A stretch of 38,413 nt of DNA from Pseudomonadota bacterium (GCA_028873525.1 JAGWIM010000008.1:1-38413), one strand, 5' to 3'. Shown: positions 10,026 to 21,697, numbered from the stretch's first letter. The notes: generated by a model from the sequence alone, not told the origin. Made by a program: numbers and translations.

Positions 10026-10665
10026 TTTTGTCTTTCTTCACCAAATCCTCGGCGCTTCGCTTTTCAATGATATTATCAACAATGCCAAACTCCTTGGCGG
10101 CTTCGGCGCTGAGGAAATTATCGCGCTCCATGTTCTTTTCGACATGCGCCAGCTTCTGGCCGGTATGCTTCACATATATCTGGTTCAGCCGCGCCTTTAA
10201 GCTCAAAATCTCCTTGGCGTGGATTTCGATGTCGGTCGCCTGACCGGAAAACCCGCCCGACGGCTGGTGGATCATGATGCGCGCATTGGGCAGGCAGTAG
10301 CGCATACCCGCCTCGCCCGCCGCCAGCAGCAGCGATCCCATCGACGCCGCCTGGCCGAAACACAATGTCGACACCTTGGGACGGATATACTGCATGGTAT
10401 CGTATATGGAGAGTCCCGATGTCACGATGCCGCCCGGCGAATTGATGTACATGAAAATCTCCTTATCGGGATTTTCCGATTCCAGGAAGAGCAATTGCGC
10501 GCATACCAGCGATGCCATATGGTCGTCCACCGGACCGACGAGGAAAATGATGCGCTCCTTGAGCAGCCGCGAATAAATATCGTAACTGCGCTCGCCGCGC
10601 GCCGTCTGTTCGACGACGATCGGCACCAGGAAATTGTCATATACTTCGAGTGCGTCTCTGGCCAT
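10021..10665 (-). CDS. clpP: ATP-dependent Clp protease proteolytic subunit
   Basis: [44 protein letters not shown]...[12 protein letters not shown]. Confidence 0.98.
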   Translation of the reverse strand: MARDALEVYDNFLVPIVVEQTARGERSYDIYSRLLKERIIFLVGPVDDHMASLVCAQLLFLESENPDKEIFMYINSPGGIVTSGLSIYDTMQYIRPKVSTLCFGQAASMGSLLLAAGEAGMRYCLPNARIMIHQPSGGFSGQATDIEIHAKEILSLKARLNQIYVKHTGQKLAHVEKNMERDNFLSAEAAKEFGIVDNIIEKRSAEDLVKKDKT

Positions 10666-10740
10666 AGTTCTACCTTATCATATAGGGGTAAATTATTCGT
10701 CTACCAGTACCGGTGTAACGGTCAAAGGTTAATTATTTAT

Positions 10741-10790
10741 TATCGTCATTCCCGCAAAAGCGGGAACCCGGCAAAACGCCGTCCGGCGCG
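10741..10790. repeat. REP-like palindrome CGTCATTCCCGCaaaaGCGGGAA
   Basis: 7-bp perfect arms; common bacterial CGTCATTCCCGC repeat type. Confidence 0.75.
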
Positions 10791-10874
10791 ATTATAGATT
10801 GTCTTCTGCGGCGCAACGCGCCACCATATGCCCGCCGAAGCTTATCCCCGCGCAGGCAGGGACGGGCATGGCAA

Positions 10875-12227
10875 TCATCCCTCCGCTTTCTTCTTGCCTC
10901 TGGCCTTTCCGGCTTTGGCGGGCTTCTTGCCGGACGATTCTCCGTCTCCGTCATCTCCGGCCAGTTCTTCCAACGTTACCTTATGATCATCAAAGGTCAC
11001 CTTGCCGAGAATGAAATCCACCGCTTTTTCTTCCAGTATCGGTCCGCGCAGTTCACTGGCGTGTTCAGGATGACTACGGTAGAAATCCATCACTTTCTTT
11101 TCCTGCCCGGGGTACATGGACGCCTGCTGCATCACGGCGCGCCCCATTTCCTCGCCGGTAACCTGAAGGCCGTTGCGGTTGCCGATTTCAGCCAGCATCA
11201 GCCCGAGCTTGACGCGCCGCCGCGCGATGTCGCGGTATTCGGCTTCATCCGCCGCCTCGCCGGCCGATTGCCTGACGCGCTCCCAGATATTATTGAACTC
11301 CAAATCAAGCATACCCTGCGGCAGCGCGAAATCATACTCGGCGTCGAGCATATCGAACAATTGCTTCTTGAGCCGGCTGCGCGCCAGGCCTTCATATTCG
11401 CGGGTAATCTGGCCGCACACCGTTTCACGGAGCGCGTCCAAATCGGCAAAGCCGCGCGCTTTGGCGAATTCCTCATCGATGACCGGCGTTTCTTTTACAT
11501 GGATTTCCTTTATCTTGACGGCAAACGACGCCGCCCGGCCGGCGAGATTCTGCGCGCCGTAATCCTTGGGGAAGGTAACGTTTACAATGCGCTCGTCGCC
11601 TTTCTTCGCGCCGATCAGCTGCTCCTCGAAGCCTTCGATGAACTGGCCGCTGCCCAATTCGAGCCGGAAATCATCGGCCGAACCGCCGTCGAACGGCTTG
11701 CCGTCAATACTGCCGCGAAAATCAATGACGACGACATGCCCCTCTTTCGCCTTCGCGCCTTCCGGCGCGGACATTATCCTTGGACTGTGCGCGGCGAGGC
11801 GCTGCACTGCCTCGTCAATATCCTTTTCCGCCACCTCGAAGGTCGGGCGCGTGAGCGTAATCTTGTCGAAACTCATAGCGGGAATGTCGGGAAAAATCTC
11901 GAAATCGAGGGTGAAGGCGAGGTCGGCGCCTTCCTTGTAACCTTCGACCTTGAGCTGAGGCGTCACCGCCGGCTTGAGGTTTTTCTGCTTGAGGGCATCG
12001 ACGGTGGATTGGTTGATCGCCTGGTTGATCACACCCTCCTGCACTTCCTTGCCGTAGCGCTGCCTCAATATTTTCATCGGGATGTAGCCCGGGCGGAACC
12101 CGGGGATTTTAACGCGCGCGCCGGCGGCCTTCAGCTCGGTTTCCACCTGCGTCTCGATGGCCGCCGCTTCGACGACGATCCTAAGGCTGTGCTTCAGGCC
12201 GGTTGATTCCAGTTCGGTGACTTGCAT
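10875..12227 (-). CDS. tig: Trigger factor
   Basis: MQVTELESTGLKHSLRIVVEAAAIETQVETELKAAGARVKIPGFRPGYIPMKILRQRYG. Confidence 0.97.
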   Translation of the reverse strand: MQVTELESTGLKHSLRIVVEAAAIETQVETELKAAGARVKIPGFRPGYIPMKILRQRYGKEVQEGVINQAINQSTVDALKQKNLKPAVTPQLKVEGYKEGADLAFTLDFEIFPDIPAMSFDKITLTRPTFEVAEKDIDEAVQRLAAHSPRIMSAPEGAKAKEGHVVVIDFRGSIDGKPFDGGSADDFRLELGSGQFIEGFEEQLIGAKKGDERIVNVTFPKDYGAQNLAGRAASFAVKIKEIHVKETPVIDEEFAKARGFADLDALRETVCGQITREYEGLARSRLKKQLFDMLDAEYDFALPQGMLDLEFNNIWERVRQSAGEAADEAEYRDIARRRVKLGLMLAEIGNRNGLQVTGEEMGRAVMQQASMYPGQEKKVMDFYRSHPEHASELRGPILEEKAVDFILGKVTFDDHKVTLEELAGDDGDGESSGKKPAKAGKARGKKKAEG

Positions 12228-12238
12228 ATGTGCTCCAT

Positions 12239-12317
12239 CGTCATCCCGTGGCGCACCGAAGATGCGGGCACGGGATCTCATGAGGTCATGCGCAGCCTGA
12301 CGGCTCGCAGGATGACG
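12239..12317. repeat. Palindromic repeat upstream of tig
   Basis: CGTCATCC...GGATGACG termini with inner CCCGTG/CACGGG. Confidence 0.7.
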
Positions 12318-12370
12318 GTAAAAACCACAAAGTGCGCCGGAAAGCAACTGGTTTTCGGGGGGAAAGCTTA

Positions 12371-13552
12371 CTAAACTTGACGCTGGGCGCCTGAGACGCC
12401 AGGCCCCAGAGGAGAAAGGTCTCCTAGGTCGCTATTGGAGGTATGCACCGGACCTGAAACAGGTATCCTTGAATGATTGTTGGCTTGTGGGCCAATGTCT
12501 GGAACTAGATCGACGCTTTTTGATTTAATGCCCAGTTCACTTTCATCATACGATGAGAGTGGCGTATAACCTGCTTTTTTGGCTCCTCTCCCAGCAACCT
12601 CCGAAAGGAAAGAAGCCAGCGATTTTTCATCGGTATTTGTCACACCGGTGACAATCTTGTTATCGTCATTTAGTATCTGACCATTAGATATAAAATCTAA
12701 GCCAGCAATCTCGTTTACCTCGTTTACGCTAATCCATTGCGGCGACGATTTGTCTGATATTTTTTTGGCGGCAATATCCATGTTGCTTAAGGTATATAGG
12801 GTTTTTCCAGACTGTTCCACCTCTCGTAATGAACCCCTGACCACATATTCCTTTTTATCCGCGCCAGTCACTTTGAACACTACGTAGCCGCTATCATATT
12901 TCAGAAGATCAACCGTAGATGTCGAACCGACTGCATGAGAAATATCCCGCAACCGCAATTGATCATAAAGCTGGTTCCGTGCATTCTGATCGAGAGTAAA
13001 ATTTACGCCGCCAACGGTTATAGGCTTAGCAAGCGAGGTGGCAACGCCGGCGGCGATGGCTTCGTTTTTCATTTCAGGCGTGGTAGGCGAGAATTTTTCC
13101 ACCAAACCCGACACCCAGGTAGAAACCGCTTCCGGCATAAAGGCTTTAACGGCCTTCCATATCCAGCTCGCGACAGCGCCAAACCAACCCGCAATGCCAT
13201 CAATCGCCTCGACGAAAAAGTTGAATATGCCTTTTTCCTTTTGATCCTGCTCAGGATTTTGGGGGCTTTTACTATTGCTAGAAAGCGATCCGTCTCGGGC
13301 ACGCTGAATGATCTGTTTATCGAGAACGGCTTCAAGTTCTTCAAGTTTTTTTATGCGCGCAGCTTCATTACCAAACTTTGGATCATTTTCAAGTTTCTTT
13401 GTTACTTCTTCACGCCATTGTTTTTTTGATGCCACAAAAAGGTTATCAAAGGCGTCGCGCTTTTCCGGCTGAAGCGCGTCGCTGAAATAAGCTGTGACAC
13501 CCGCTTGCGTGGCTTGCTGTTGTGGTGTCAATTCTCGCGGTTCTGCGACCAT
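12371..13552 (-). CDS. Hypothetical protein, 393 aa, no recognised family
   Basis: MVAEPRELTPQQQATQAGVTAYFSDALQPEKRDAFDNLFVASKKQWREEV...; central Trp-rich hydrophobic helix (GIFNFFVEAIDGIAGWFGAVASWIWKAVKAFM), low-complexity C-terminus. Confidence 0.75.
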   Translation of the reverse strand: MVAEPRELTPQQQATQAGVTAYFSDALQPEKRDAFDNLFVASKKQWREEVTKKLENDPKFGNEAARIKKLEELEAVLDKQIIQRARDGSLSSNSKSPQNPEQDQKEKGIFNFFVEAIDGIAGWFGAVASWIWKAVKAFMPEAVSTWVSGLVEKFSPTTPEMKNEAIAAGVATSLAKPITVGGVNFTLDQNARNQLYDQLRLRDISHAVGSTSTVDLLKYDSGYVVFKVTGADKKEYVVRGSLREVEQSGKTLYTLSNMDIAAKKISDKSSPQWISVNEVNEIAGLDFISNGQILNDDNKIVTGVTNTDEKSLASFLSEVAGRGAKKAGYTPLSSYDESELGIKSKSVDLVPDIGPQANNHSRIPVSGPVHTSNSDLGDLSPLGPGVSGAQRQV

Positions 13553-13639
13553 AGCGTAAGCCCAATATCCTGATATTCTCGCTTAATTATTATAACCATA
13601 CCATATTCCATAGCGTCGTTGTGTTACATTTTGATGACA
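13553..13639 (-). promoter_or_regulatory. 5' leader of the 393-aa orphan gene, alignable to 7257..7344
   Basis: TGTCATCAAAATGTAACACAACGACGCTATGGAATATGGTATGGTTAT...AGGATATTGGGCTTACGCT-ATG. Confidence 0.5.
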
Positions 13640-13721
13640 ATCGCATGACCAGAAATCAGCCATTGTTACAACAGGTTGACCCGGCTTCGCCCAAGGGGGC
13701 TTCGCCGGGCACTGCTTCGGC

Positions 13722-14087
13722 CTAATGCGGGCGGTAGGCCAGCCCCAGCCGGATTGCCGCCTTATTCAGGCGTTTGTCGCGCGTCCACAGGCGGGCGGAC
13801 GACAGCCGCGCCGAGGCCAGCAGGTGCGCGTCCACATAGCCGATGCCGCTGCCGAAAAGCCGGTGTTCTTCAATAAAGACAAGCGCCTCCTCATAATCGA
13901 CCGGATCGGCATGCGGCAAAGCCCGCAGGCTCCCCAATATTGCCTGTCGCGGGCGCAGGTCCTCCATGGCCAGTTCGCCGATGACGAATGTGTGCATCAT
14001 GATTTGTTTTGCGTCAAGCAACGCCGCCAACATGGCGTCATTACGGCGCAGGTGATCGGCCCATACGGAAGTGTCCGCCAGAATCAT
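13722..14087 (-). CDS. PIN-domain toxin, VapC-like
   Basis: MILADTSVWADHLRRNDAMLAALL...GSGIGYVDAHLLASARLSSARLWTRDKRL; acidic PIN residues (D-T-S, E, D, D). Confidence 0.9.
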   Translation of the reverse strand: MILADTSVWADHLRRNDAMLAALLDAKQIMMHTFVIGELAMEDLRPRQAILGSLRALPHADPVDYEEALVFIEEHRLFGSGIGYVDAHLLASARLSSARLWTRDKRLNKAAIRLGLAYRPH

Positions 14088-14281
14088 GAAGGCTTCGGAC
14101 GGCGGCGCGGCAGCAGCTTCAATTGCGGGTTGCTGCCGCCGAGCAGCGCCAGCCGGCGCGCCGCCTCGCGTTCCACCAACGCCCTCAGCGCGGCGTTCAC
14201 CAGGGCGGATTTCTCCTTCAGCCCGGTATATTCCTGCGCTGTCGCGGTCAGCGCGTCGTCCAGTGTCACCGTGGTTCGCAT
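14084..14281 (-). CDS. VapB-like antitoxin
   Basis: MRTTVTLDDALTATAQEYTGLKEKSALVNAALRALVEREAARRLALLGG; 4-bp overlap with the toxin start. Confidence 0.88.
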   Translation of the reverse strand: MRTTVTLDDALTATAQEYTGLKEKSALVNAALRALVEREAARRLALLGGSNPQLKLLPRRRPKPS

Positions 14282-14425
14282 GGGTGAATCTCCTTTGTTG
14301 CGCATCAATATTAGCATCATTTGATGCTGATTTCAATGCCTGACGGCTTGCCGATCGCGGCAGCCGTCCGCCGTCGCCCTTCGGGCTATGGCGTGACAGC
14401 CTTCTCTTGCTTCGCAAGCGAAGGC

Positions 14426-14510
14426 TGGTGCGGATAGAGGGATTTGAACCCCCACGGGTCGCCCCGCCAGGACCTAAACCTGGTGCGTCTGCCAGTTCCG
14501 CCATATCCGC
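14426..14510 (-). tRNA. tRNA-Leu(TAG), CCA encoded
   Basis: GCGGATATGGCGGAACTGGCAGACGCACCAGGTTTAGGTCCTGGCGGGGCGACCCGTGGGGGTTCAAATCCCTCTATCCGCACCA. Confidence 0.95.
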
Positions 14511-14623
14511 ATAACCGATTACCAAACAAGGATAATCAAAAATATCCTTACTTGCCTCTGGCAATAGCCGGGTAGTTCCCCTATATTAGGCATAGCAGGA
14601 AACAAGTCCATCTTCTTATTCCC

Positions 14624-17038
14624 ATGGAACCGCCGCCAAGCCTTAAAACGCAAATATTCCCCATCCTGCCGCTGCGCGACATCGTGGTCTTTCCCTCGAT
14701 GGTGGTGCCGCTGTTCGTCGGCCGCGAAAAATCGGTCAAGGCGCTGGAGGACGTGGTGCGCCGCGAGGGTAAAATCCTGCTGGTGACGCAAAAAAGCGGC
14801 GGCGTCGACGATCCGCAGGAAAACGACATTTACCGCACCGGCACCATCGGCAATATTCTGCAGCTCCTCCGCCTGCCCGACGGCACGGTGAAAGTGCTGG
14901 TCGAGGGCATCGCCCGCGCGCGCATCATGCAGTTCCTCGATAACCGGGATTTCTTCCAGGTCATCGCCGAGATGGTCGAAGACCAGCCGGGCGACAAGCA
15001 GGAGATGGAAGGCCTGTTCCGCACCGTGCTGTCGCAGTTCGAGCAATACATCAAGCTCAACAAGAAAATCCAGCCGGAGACGCTGGGCACCGTCAACAAG
15101 ATTACCAACCCCAGCCTGCTGGCCGATACCATCGCCGCCCATATGTCGGTGGATATAGCCGAAAAACAGAAAATCCTTGAGATGCTGGTGGTGCCGGAGC
15201 GGCTGGAGCATATCTTCTCGCTGATGGAAAGCGAGATCGGCGTACTCAACACCGAAAAACGCATCCGCAGCCGCGTCAAGCGATCGATGGAAAAAACCCA
15301 GCGCGAATATTACCTGAACGAGCAGATGAAGGCCATTCAAAAAGAGCTGGGCGAGAACGAGGAAGGCAAAGACGAACTCGGCGTGCTCGACGCGCAGATA
15401 CAGAAAATTCGCCTGTCGAAGGAAGCGCGTGAAAAAGCGATCTCCGAAATGAAAAAGCTGCGAACAATGAGCGCCATGTCCGCGGAAGCCTCGGTCATCC
15501 GCAATTATCTCGACTGGCTCGTCACCCTCCCATGGAAAAAACGCACGCGCATCACCGGCGATCTGCGCCACGCCCGCAAAATCCTCGAGGAGGATCATTA
15601 CGGGCTGGATAAGGTAAAAGAGCGCATCCTTGAATATCTGGCGGTGCAGTTGCGGACGCGCCAGGTCAAAAGCCAGATTCTCTGCATCGTCGGCCCGCCC
15701 GGCGTCGGCAAAACATCCCTCGCCCGATCCATCGCCCGCTCCACCGGCAGGAATTTCGCCCGCATCTCACTCGGCGGCGTGCGCGACGAGGCGGAAATCC
15801 GCGGCCACCGCCGGACATATATCGGATCGATGCCGGGAAAAATCATCCAGTCGATGAAAAAAGCCCGGTCAAGCAACCCGCTGCTGCTGCTCGATGAGAT
15901 TGATAAAATGGGCAACGACTATCGCGGCGACCCGGCGGCGGCGCTGCTCGAAGTGCTCGACCCCGAACAGAACAACGTTTTCAACGATCATTACCTTGAA
16001 GTCGACTATGATTTGTCGGACGTCATGTTCGTCACCACCGCCAACACCACCAACATGCCGCGGCCGCTGCTCGACCGTCTCGAAATCATCCGCATCCCCG
16101 GCTATACCGAGGACGAAAAGGTGCACATCGCCAGGAACCACCTCATACCCAAGCAAATGAAAGCGCATGGCCTGAAGAAAGAGGAATGGTCCATCACTGA
16201 AGACGCGCTGCGCGACCTCGTGCGTTACTACACGCGCGAAGCCGGCGTGCGGAATCTGGAGCGCGAAATCGCCAACGCAACGCGCAAGGCCGTCAAGGAA
16301 ATCCTGCTGAAAAACCGCAAGCACATCAAGGTAACGGCGGCCAACCTGGGCAAGTTCGCCGGCGTGCGCAAATATACCTACGGTGAGGTCGAGAAGGAAG
16401 ATTTAATCGGCATGTGCACCGGCCTGGCCTGGACGGAAGTCGGCGGCGAATTGCTCGTCATTGAAGCGGTCACCATGCCCGGCAGAGGCAAATTTATCAT
16501 CACCGGCAAGCTCGGCGATGTCATGAAGGAATCGGTTGAAGCCGCCGCCAGCTACGTGCGCTCGCGCTGCCTGGCGCTCGGCATCACGCCGCCGATGTTC
16601 CAGCAGAGAGACATCCATGTGCACGTGCCGGAAGGCGCCACGCCGAAAGATGGCCCCTCCGCCGGCATCGCCATGACGACTGCTATTGTGTCGGTGCTTA
16701 CGGGTATCCCGGTGCGTAAAGACGTCGCCATGACCGGCGAGGTGACGCTGCGCGGGCGCGTGCTCGGCATCGGCGGACTCAAGGAAAAACTGCTGGCGGC
16801 GCTGCGCGGCGGGCTTACCACCGTGCTCATCCCGCAGGAAAACGTCAAGGACCTCGAGGAAATCCCCGACAACGTGAAAAAGGGGCTTAGCTTGATTCCG
16901 GTTGCCACCGTCGATGAGGTGCTGAAAGCCGCGCTGGTGCGGATGCCCGAGCCGGTCGAATGGTCGCCGCCCAAGGCCGCCGTTCCCCCCGCCACCCTCC
17001 AGCCGCCTGCGGATGGTGAGGGGATTGTGACGCATTGA
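14624..17038 (+). CDS. lon: Endopeptidase La (Lon)
   Basis: [58 protein letters not shown] catalytic Ser motif. Confidence 0.98.
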   Translation: MEPPPSLKTQIFPILPLRDIVVFPSMVVPLFVGREKSVKALEDVVRREGKILLVTQKSGGVDDPQENDIYRTGTIGNILQLLRLPDGTVKVLVEGIARARIMQFLDNRDFFQVIAEMVEDQPGDKQEMEGLFRTVLSQFEQYIKLNKKIQPETLGTVNKITNPSLLADTIAAHMSVDIAEKQKILEMLVVPERLEHIFSLMESEIGVLNTEKRIRSRVKRSMEKTQREYYLNEQMKAIQKELGENEEGKDELGVLDAQIQKIRLSKEAREKAISEMKKLRTMSAMSAEASVIRNYLDWLVTLPWKKRTRITGDLRHARKILEEDHYGLDKVKERILEYLAVQLRTRQVKSQILCIVGPPGVGKTSLARSIARSTGRNFARISLGGVRDEAEIRGHRRTYIGSMPGKIIQSMKKARSSNPLLLLDEIDKMGNDYRGDPAAALLEVLDPEQNNVFNDHYLEVDYDLSDVMFVTTANTTNMPRPLLDRLEIIRIPGYTEDEKVHIARNHLIPKQMKAHGLKKEEWSITEDALRDLVRYYTREAGVRNLEREIANATRKAVKEILLKNRKHIKVTAANLGKFAGVRKYTYGEVEKEDLIGMCTGLAWTEVGGELLVIEAVTMPGRGKFIITGKLGDVMKESVEAAASYVRSRCLALGITPPMFQQRDIHVHVPEGATPKDGPSAGIAMTTAIVSVLTGIPVRKDVAMTGEVTLRGRVLGIGGLKEKLLAALRGGLTTVLIPQENVKDLEEIPDNVKKGLSLIPVATVDEVLKAALVRMPEPVEWSPPKAAVPPATLQPPADGEGIVTH

Positions 17039-17062
17039 TCAACCACGCATAAGCCGCAACGC

Positions 17063-17123
17063 GGCGCATTGCGGGGTCTGGTCTAATTAAGCCGGACCCC
17101 GCAACAAGTGCGGGGTTTTACCG
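17063..17123 (-). repeat. Family-C element, copy 1 (overlaps purU stop)
   Basis: Minus: CGGTAAAACCCCGCACTTGTTGCGGGGTCCGG-N10-CCAGACCCCGCAATGCGCC; matches 29712..29801 arms. Confidence 0.8.
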
Positions 17124-17993
17124 AAACACCACCGTCTTTCTTCCATTCAGCAGCACGCGGTGTTCCGTATGGTATTTAAGCGCGCGCGCCAGCACCACGC
17201 ACTCGATGTCGCGGCCGATGGCGGCTAAATCTTCCGGCGAATGGGCATGGTCAACGCGCGCCACTTCCTGCTCGATGATGGGGCCTTCATCCAAATCAGT
17301 CGTCACATAATGCGCCGTCGCGCCGATCAGCTTCACGCCGCGGTCGAAAGCCTGGTGGTAGGGCTTGGCGCCCTTGAAGCTCGGCAGGAAGGAATGGTGG
17401 ATATTGATGGCGCGGCCTTCGAGTTTTTTGCATAGCTCCGCCGACAGAATCTGCATATAGCGCGCCAGCACCACGACGTCGATGCGCTCCTGCTCGATGA
17501 GAGCGAGGAGCTTGGCTTCCTGCTTTTTCTTGTCGTCAACCGGCAGATAATGATACGGAATCTGGTGCCACTGCGCGGTTTTTTCCCAATCGGGATGATT
17601 GGAAACAATCGCCGGAATCTCGATGTTAAGCTGGCCGGTGGCGTGGCGATAAAGCAGGTCGTTCAGGCAATGCCCCTCTTTCGACGCCATCAGCAGTACG
17701 CGGCTTTTCTCCGCCTTGCCGGCAATCTGCCACTGCATGTCGAACTGCCGCGCCACCTTTCCGCCGAACGTTTTTTTCAGGTCGCTCTCACCCGGGCCGC
17801 CTTTTTCAATGGTGAATTCGACGCGCATGAAGAAATTGCCGGTCGATTCGTCGCCGAACTGCGCCGACTCGATGATGAAGCCGTAATGATCGGCCAGAAA
17901 TCCGGTCACGCCGGCGACAATGCCGCGCGCATCGCGGCAGGACAGCGTGAGAATGTAATGGGTGTCGGGCGTCGTGGGTCGGGGGTCGGACAT
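17118..17993 (-). CDS. purU: Formyltetrahydrofolate deformylase
   Basis: LTLSCRDARGIVAGVTGFLADHYGFIIESAQFGDESTGNFFMRVEF; HHSFLPSFKGAKPYHQAFDRGVKLIGATAHYVTTDLDEGPIIEQ. Confidence 0.96.
   Translation of the reverse strand: MSDPRPTTPDTHYILTLSCRDARGIVAGVTGFLADHYGFIIESAQFGDESTGNFFMRVEFTIEKGGPGESDLKKTFGGKVARQFDMQWQIAGKAEKSRVLLMASKEGHCLNDLLYRHATGQLNIEIPAIVSNHPDWEKTAQWHQIPYHYLPVDDKKKQEAKLLALIEQERIDVVVLARYMQILSAELCKKLEGRAINIHHSFLPSFKGAKPYHQAFDRGVKLIGATAHYVTTDLDEGPIIEQEVARVDHAHSPEDLAAIGRDIECVVLARALKYHTEHRVLLNGRKTVVFR
17960..17992. repeat. Family-B-like tandem (CGACCCCCGACCCACGACGCCCGACACC) encoding the PurU N-terminus
   Basis: Degenerate 7-8-mer repeat; encodes SDPRPTTPDT. Confidence 0.5.
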
Positions 17994-18168
17994 TATGACT
18001 GCGCCTTATAAAGACCATGAAACGAAAATTGTTCATCCCTGGGAAATTTTGTGCCGGATTTGTGAATCACAAGCGAAACGCTGCAGGATCTTTGGGAAAC
18101 CTCCGGTTTTTCAAACGTCGCAAACTTATCTTTTCCGTCACCCGACACCCGTTGCCCGATTCCTTTCT

Positions 18169-20154
18169 TCACGCCGCCTTACCCGGTTTCATATGCTGTT
18201 TGAGTTCCGGATTGTCACGCTTGAAGTGGCACTCGAAACGCGCCCCCTTGCCCGCCTCCGAATGCAGCTCGACCTGACCGCCATGCAGCTCAATGAAGCT
18301 CCTGACGATGGAAAGACCGAGGCCGGTGCCTGAGCGTTGTCCGGTTTTGCCGCGCGCGCCTTCCTGGTTGCGGCCTTTGTAGAACTTGGAAAACACCGCC
18401 TCGTGCTCCTCCGGCGGGATACCCTGCCCTTCGTCCTCGACCCATAGCACGACGCCGCCTTCCGCCTCGCGCGCGCCGAACGCAATGTCGGCGCCGGGCT
18501 TGGAATATTTAATGGCGTTGGAGAGCAGGTTGAAGAGTATCTGCCGGATGCGCGTTTCGTCGCCAATCATCTTGCCGATTTTGAACGGGCACTCGAATCT
18601 GACCTTGAGATTATGCTCCTTGGCGCGCTCGCTTATCAGCGACAGCACGGATTTCATCATGGCGTGAATGTTGAACGCGCTGACGTCGAGCCGCATGTAC
18701 CCGGCCTCAACGCTGGCAAGGTCGAGGATGTCATTGATCAGTTGCTGCAGATGCTGCGACGACTGATGGATGCCCTCGACATATTCGCGCTGCTTTTCCG
18801 AGAGCGTGCCGAAATATTCCTGCCGCAGCATGTCGGCAAACCCGGCGATCGAGGTCAGCGGCGAACGCAGCTCATACGACACGTTGGCGAGGAATTCGGT
18901 CTTGAGCTTGTCGGCTTCCTGCAGCGCGTCGGCGCGCTCGCGCAGGCTGCGCTCGACCAGCGTCGAGGCGGTGATGTCCAGGTAGGTAATCAGCGTCGCG
19001 CCGTCGGGCAGCGGCACCTTCCGCCAGTCGAGCACCTTGCCGTCGCTGCGCTCCAACTGGCGCGAAACGAACTGGCGCGTCTGCATTTCCTCGATATGGC
19101 GGCGCTTGAAGCTTTCCCAGTCGTCATACATGTAAAGCGGCCGGCATTGCTCAACGATGTCGCGGATGTGCGGCTCGGCTCGCGCGCTTTCGGCGTCCAA
19201 CCGCCACAGCGCCAGGTAGCCGGGGTTGAAGAGCTTTAAGCGCCCGTCCTCGCCGAACACCGCCACCCCTTCATGCAGGTTGTCGAGCGTTTCGCGCTGC
19301 ACGGCGATCAGCGTGTTGTACGAGCGCTCGAGCGCCAGCCGGTCGGTGACATCCTCATAGGCAAACAGGATGCCGCCCAGCGCATGTGGGATAGCGATGA
19401 CGCGCAGCGCCTTGCCGTCCGGCAGATAGAAAAACTCCTCATGCGGGTCAATCAGGCCGGTGAACAGCTTTACCTGCTGCTGCTTGAACATCTGGAAATT
19501 AGCCTGCTCCGGCAGCTTGCGCTTCTCGCGCAGGTTTTCCAGGATTTCGCCGTAGGTCGGCTGCGTATCGAGCCAGACCTCATCGAATTTCCACAGCGCA
19601 ACGAAGGCGGCATTGAAGGTTTTAAGCCGCATGTCGGCGCCGTAAATCGCCATCGCCGAGGCCGAGCTTTCAAGCAGATCGTCCTGCGCCGAAACATGCC
19701 GCGCCAGATCCTCCTTCAGCGCCTCGACCTCCGATCGGTCAATGGCGAATCCAACCGATATTTTTTCCTCCGGCACCGGCAGTTCCATGATGTCATAGAG
19801 CCTGCGTTCACCGCCGACGATGATATGGCGGCGATCGGTGGCCGGCTTGCCGGTGGCGAATGCCTGCTGCGCCATGCCGCGCGCCTTTTTATCAAGCTCC
19901 GGCGTGTCGCTGATTTCCGCCGCCGCCCCGACATCCTCCACCGCCATGCTGTAGGATAAGTTGTAAAAGCGGATGGCAAGCCCGGCGTCACGCTGCCAGA
20001 TCGGGTACGGCGCCATGTTGATGATGGTGGAATAGCCGCGCAGATCGGCTTTGAGCTTTTCATTTTCCTTGCACAACCGTTCTAACCGCGCCTTGGCTTT
20101 AGGAAAAAACCAGCGTGGGAGCGCGGGGAAAAACAGTAAGCGGCGAGCTTTCAT
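18169..20154 (-). CDS. PAS-domain sensor histidine kinase (start uncertain; ORF extends to 20196)
   Basis: H-box LKTEFLANVSYELRSPLTSIAGFADML; N-box RIRQILFNLLSNAIKYS; G-boxes VEDEGQGIPPEE, GTGLGLSIVRSFIELHGG; repeated PAS-like segments. Confidence 0.93.
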   Translation of the reverse strand: MKARRLLFFPALPRWFFPKAKARLERLCKENEKLKADLRGYSTIINMAPYPIWQRDAGLAIRFYNLSYSMAVEDVGAAAEISDTPELDKKARGMAQQAFATGKPATDRRHIIVGGERRLYDIMELPVPEEKISVGFAIDRSEVEALKEDLARHVSAQDDLLESSASAMAIYGADMRLKTFNAAFVALWKFDEVWLDTQPTYGEILENLREKRKLPEQANFQMFKQQQVKLFTGLIDPHEEFFYLPDGKALRVIAIPHALGGILFAYEDVTDRLALERSYNTLIAVQRETLDNLHEGVAVFGEDGRLKLFNPGYLALWRLDAESARAEPHIRDIVEQCRPLYMYDDWESFKRRHIEEMQTRQFVSRQLERSDGKVLDWRKVPLPDGATLITYLDITASTLVERSLRERADALQEADKLKTEFLANVSYELRSPLTSIAGFADMLRQEYFGTLSEKQREYVEGIHQSSQHLQQLINDILDLASVEAGYMRLDVSAFNIHAMMKSVLSLISERAKEHNLKVRFECPFKIGKMIGDETRIRQILFNLLSNAIKYSKPGADIAFGAREAEGGVVLWVEDEGQGIPPEEHEAVFSKFYKGRNQEGARGKTGQRSGTGLGLSIVRSFIELHGGQVELHSEAGKGARFECHFKRDNPELKQHMKPGKAA

Positions 20155-20227
20155 GGCGCACATGCTATTCATTGCCTCCGCATAATGCAAATGCAAACAT
20201 AAGATTCTGCGAGGCGCGTCAACGACT

Positions 20228-20268
20228 GCGCAGGATGCCGTGCCTCCGCTTCGCTACGCACAGGATTA
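20228..20268. repeat. Family-D-like palindrome between ahcY and the kinase
   Basis: GCAGGATgccgtgcctccgcttcgctacgcaCAGGATT. Confidence 0.4.
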
Positions 20269-20272
20269 AAAC

Positions 20273-21697
<1,425 letters not shown>

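Noticed and set aside
10983-12206. 407-aa plus-strand ORF
   Set aside because: Antisense to tig, which has clear trigger-factor motifs; His/Arg/Leu-rich composition typical of a reverse-strand shadow ORF in GC-rich DNA
14519-15598. 359-aa minus-strand ORF
   Set aside because: Antisense shadow of lon; low-complexity His/Leu/Phe composition, no recognisable motif
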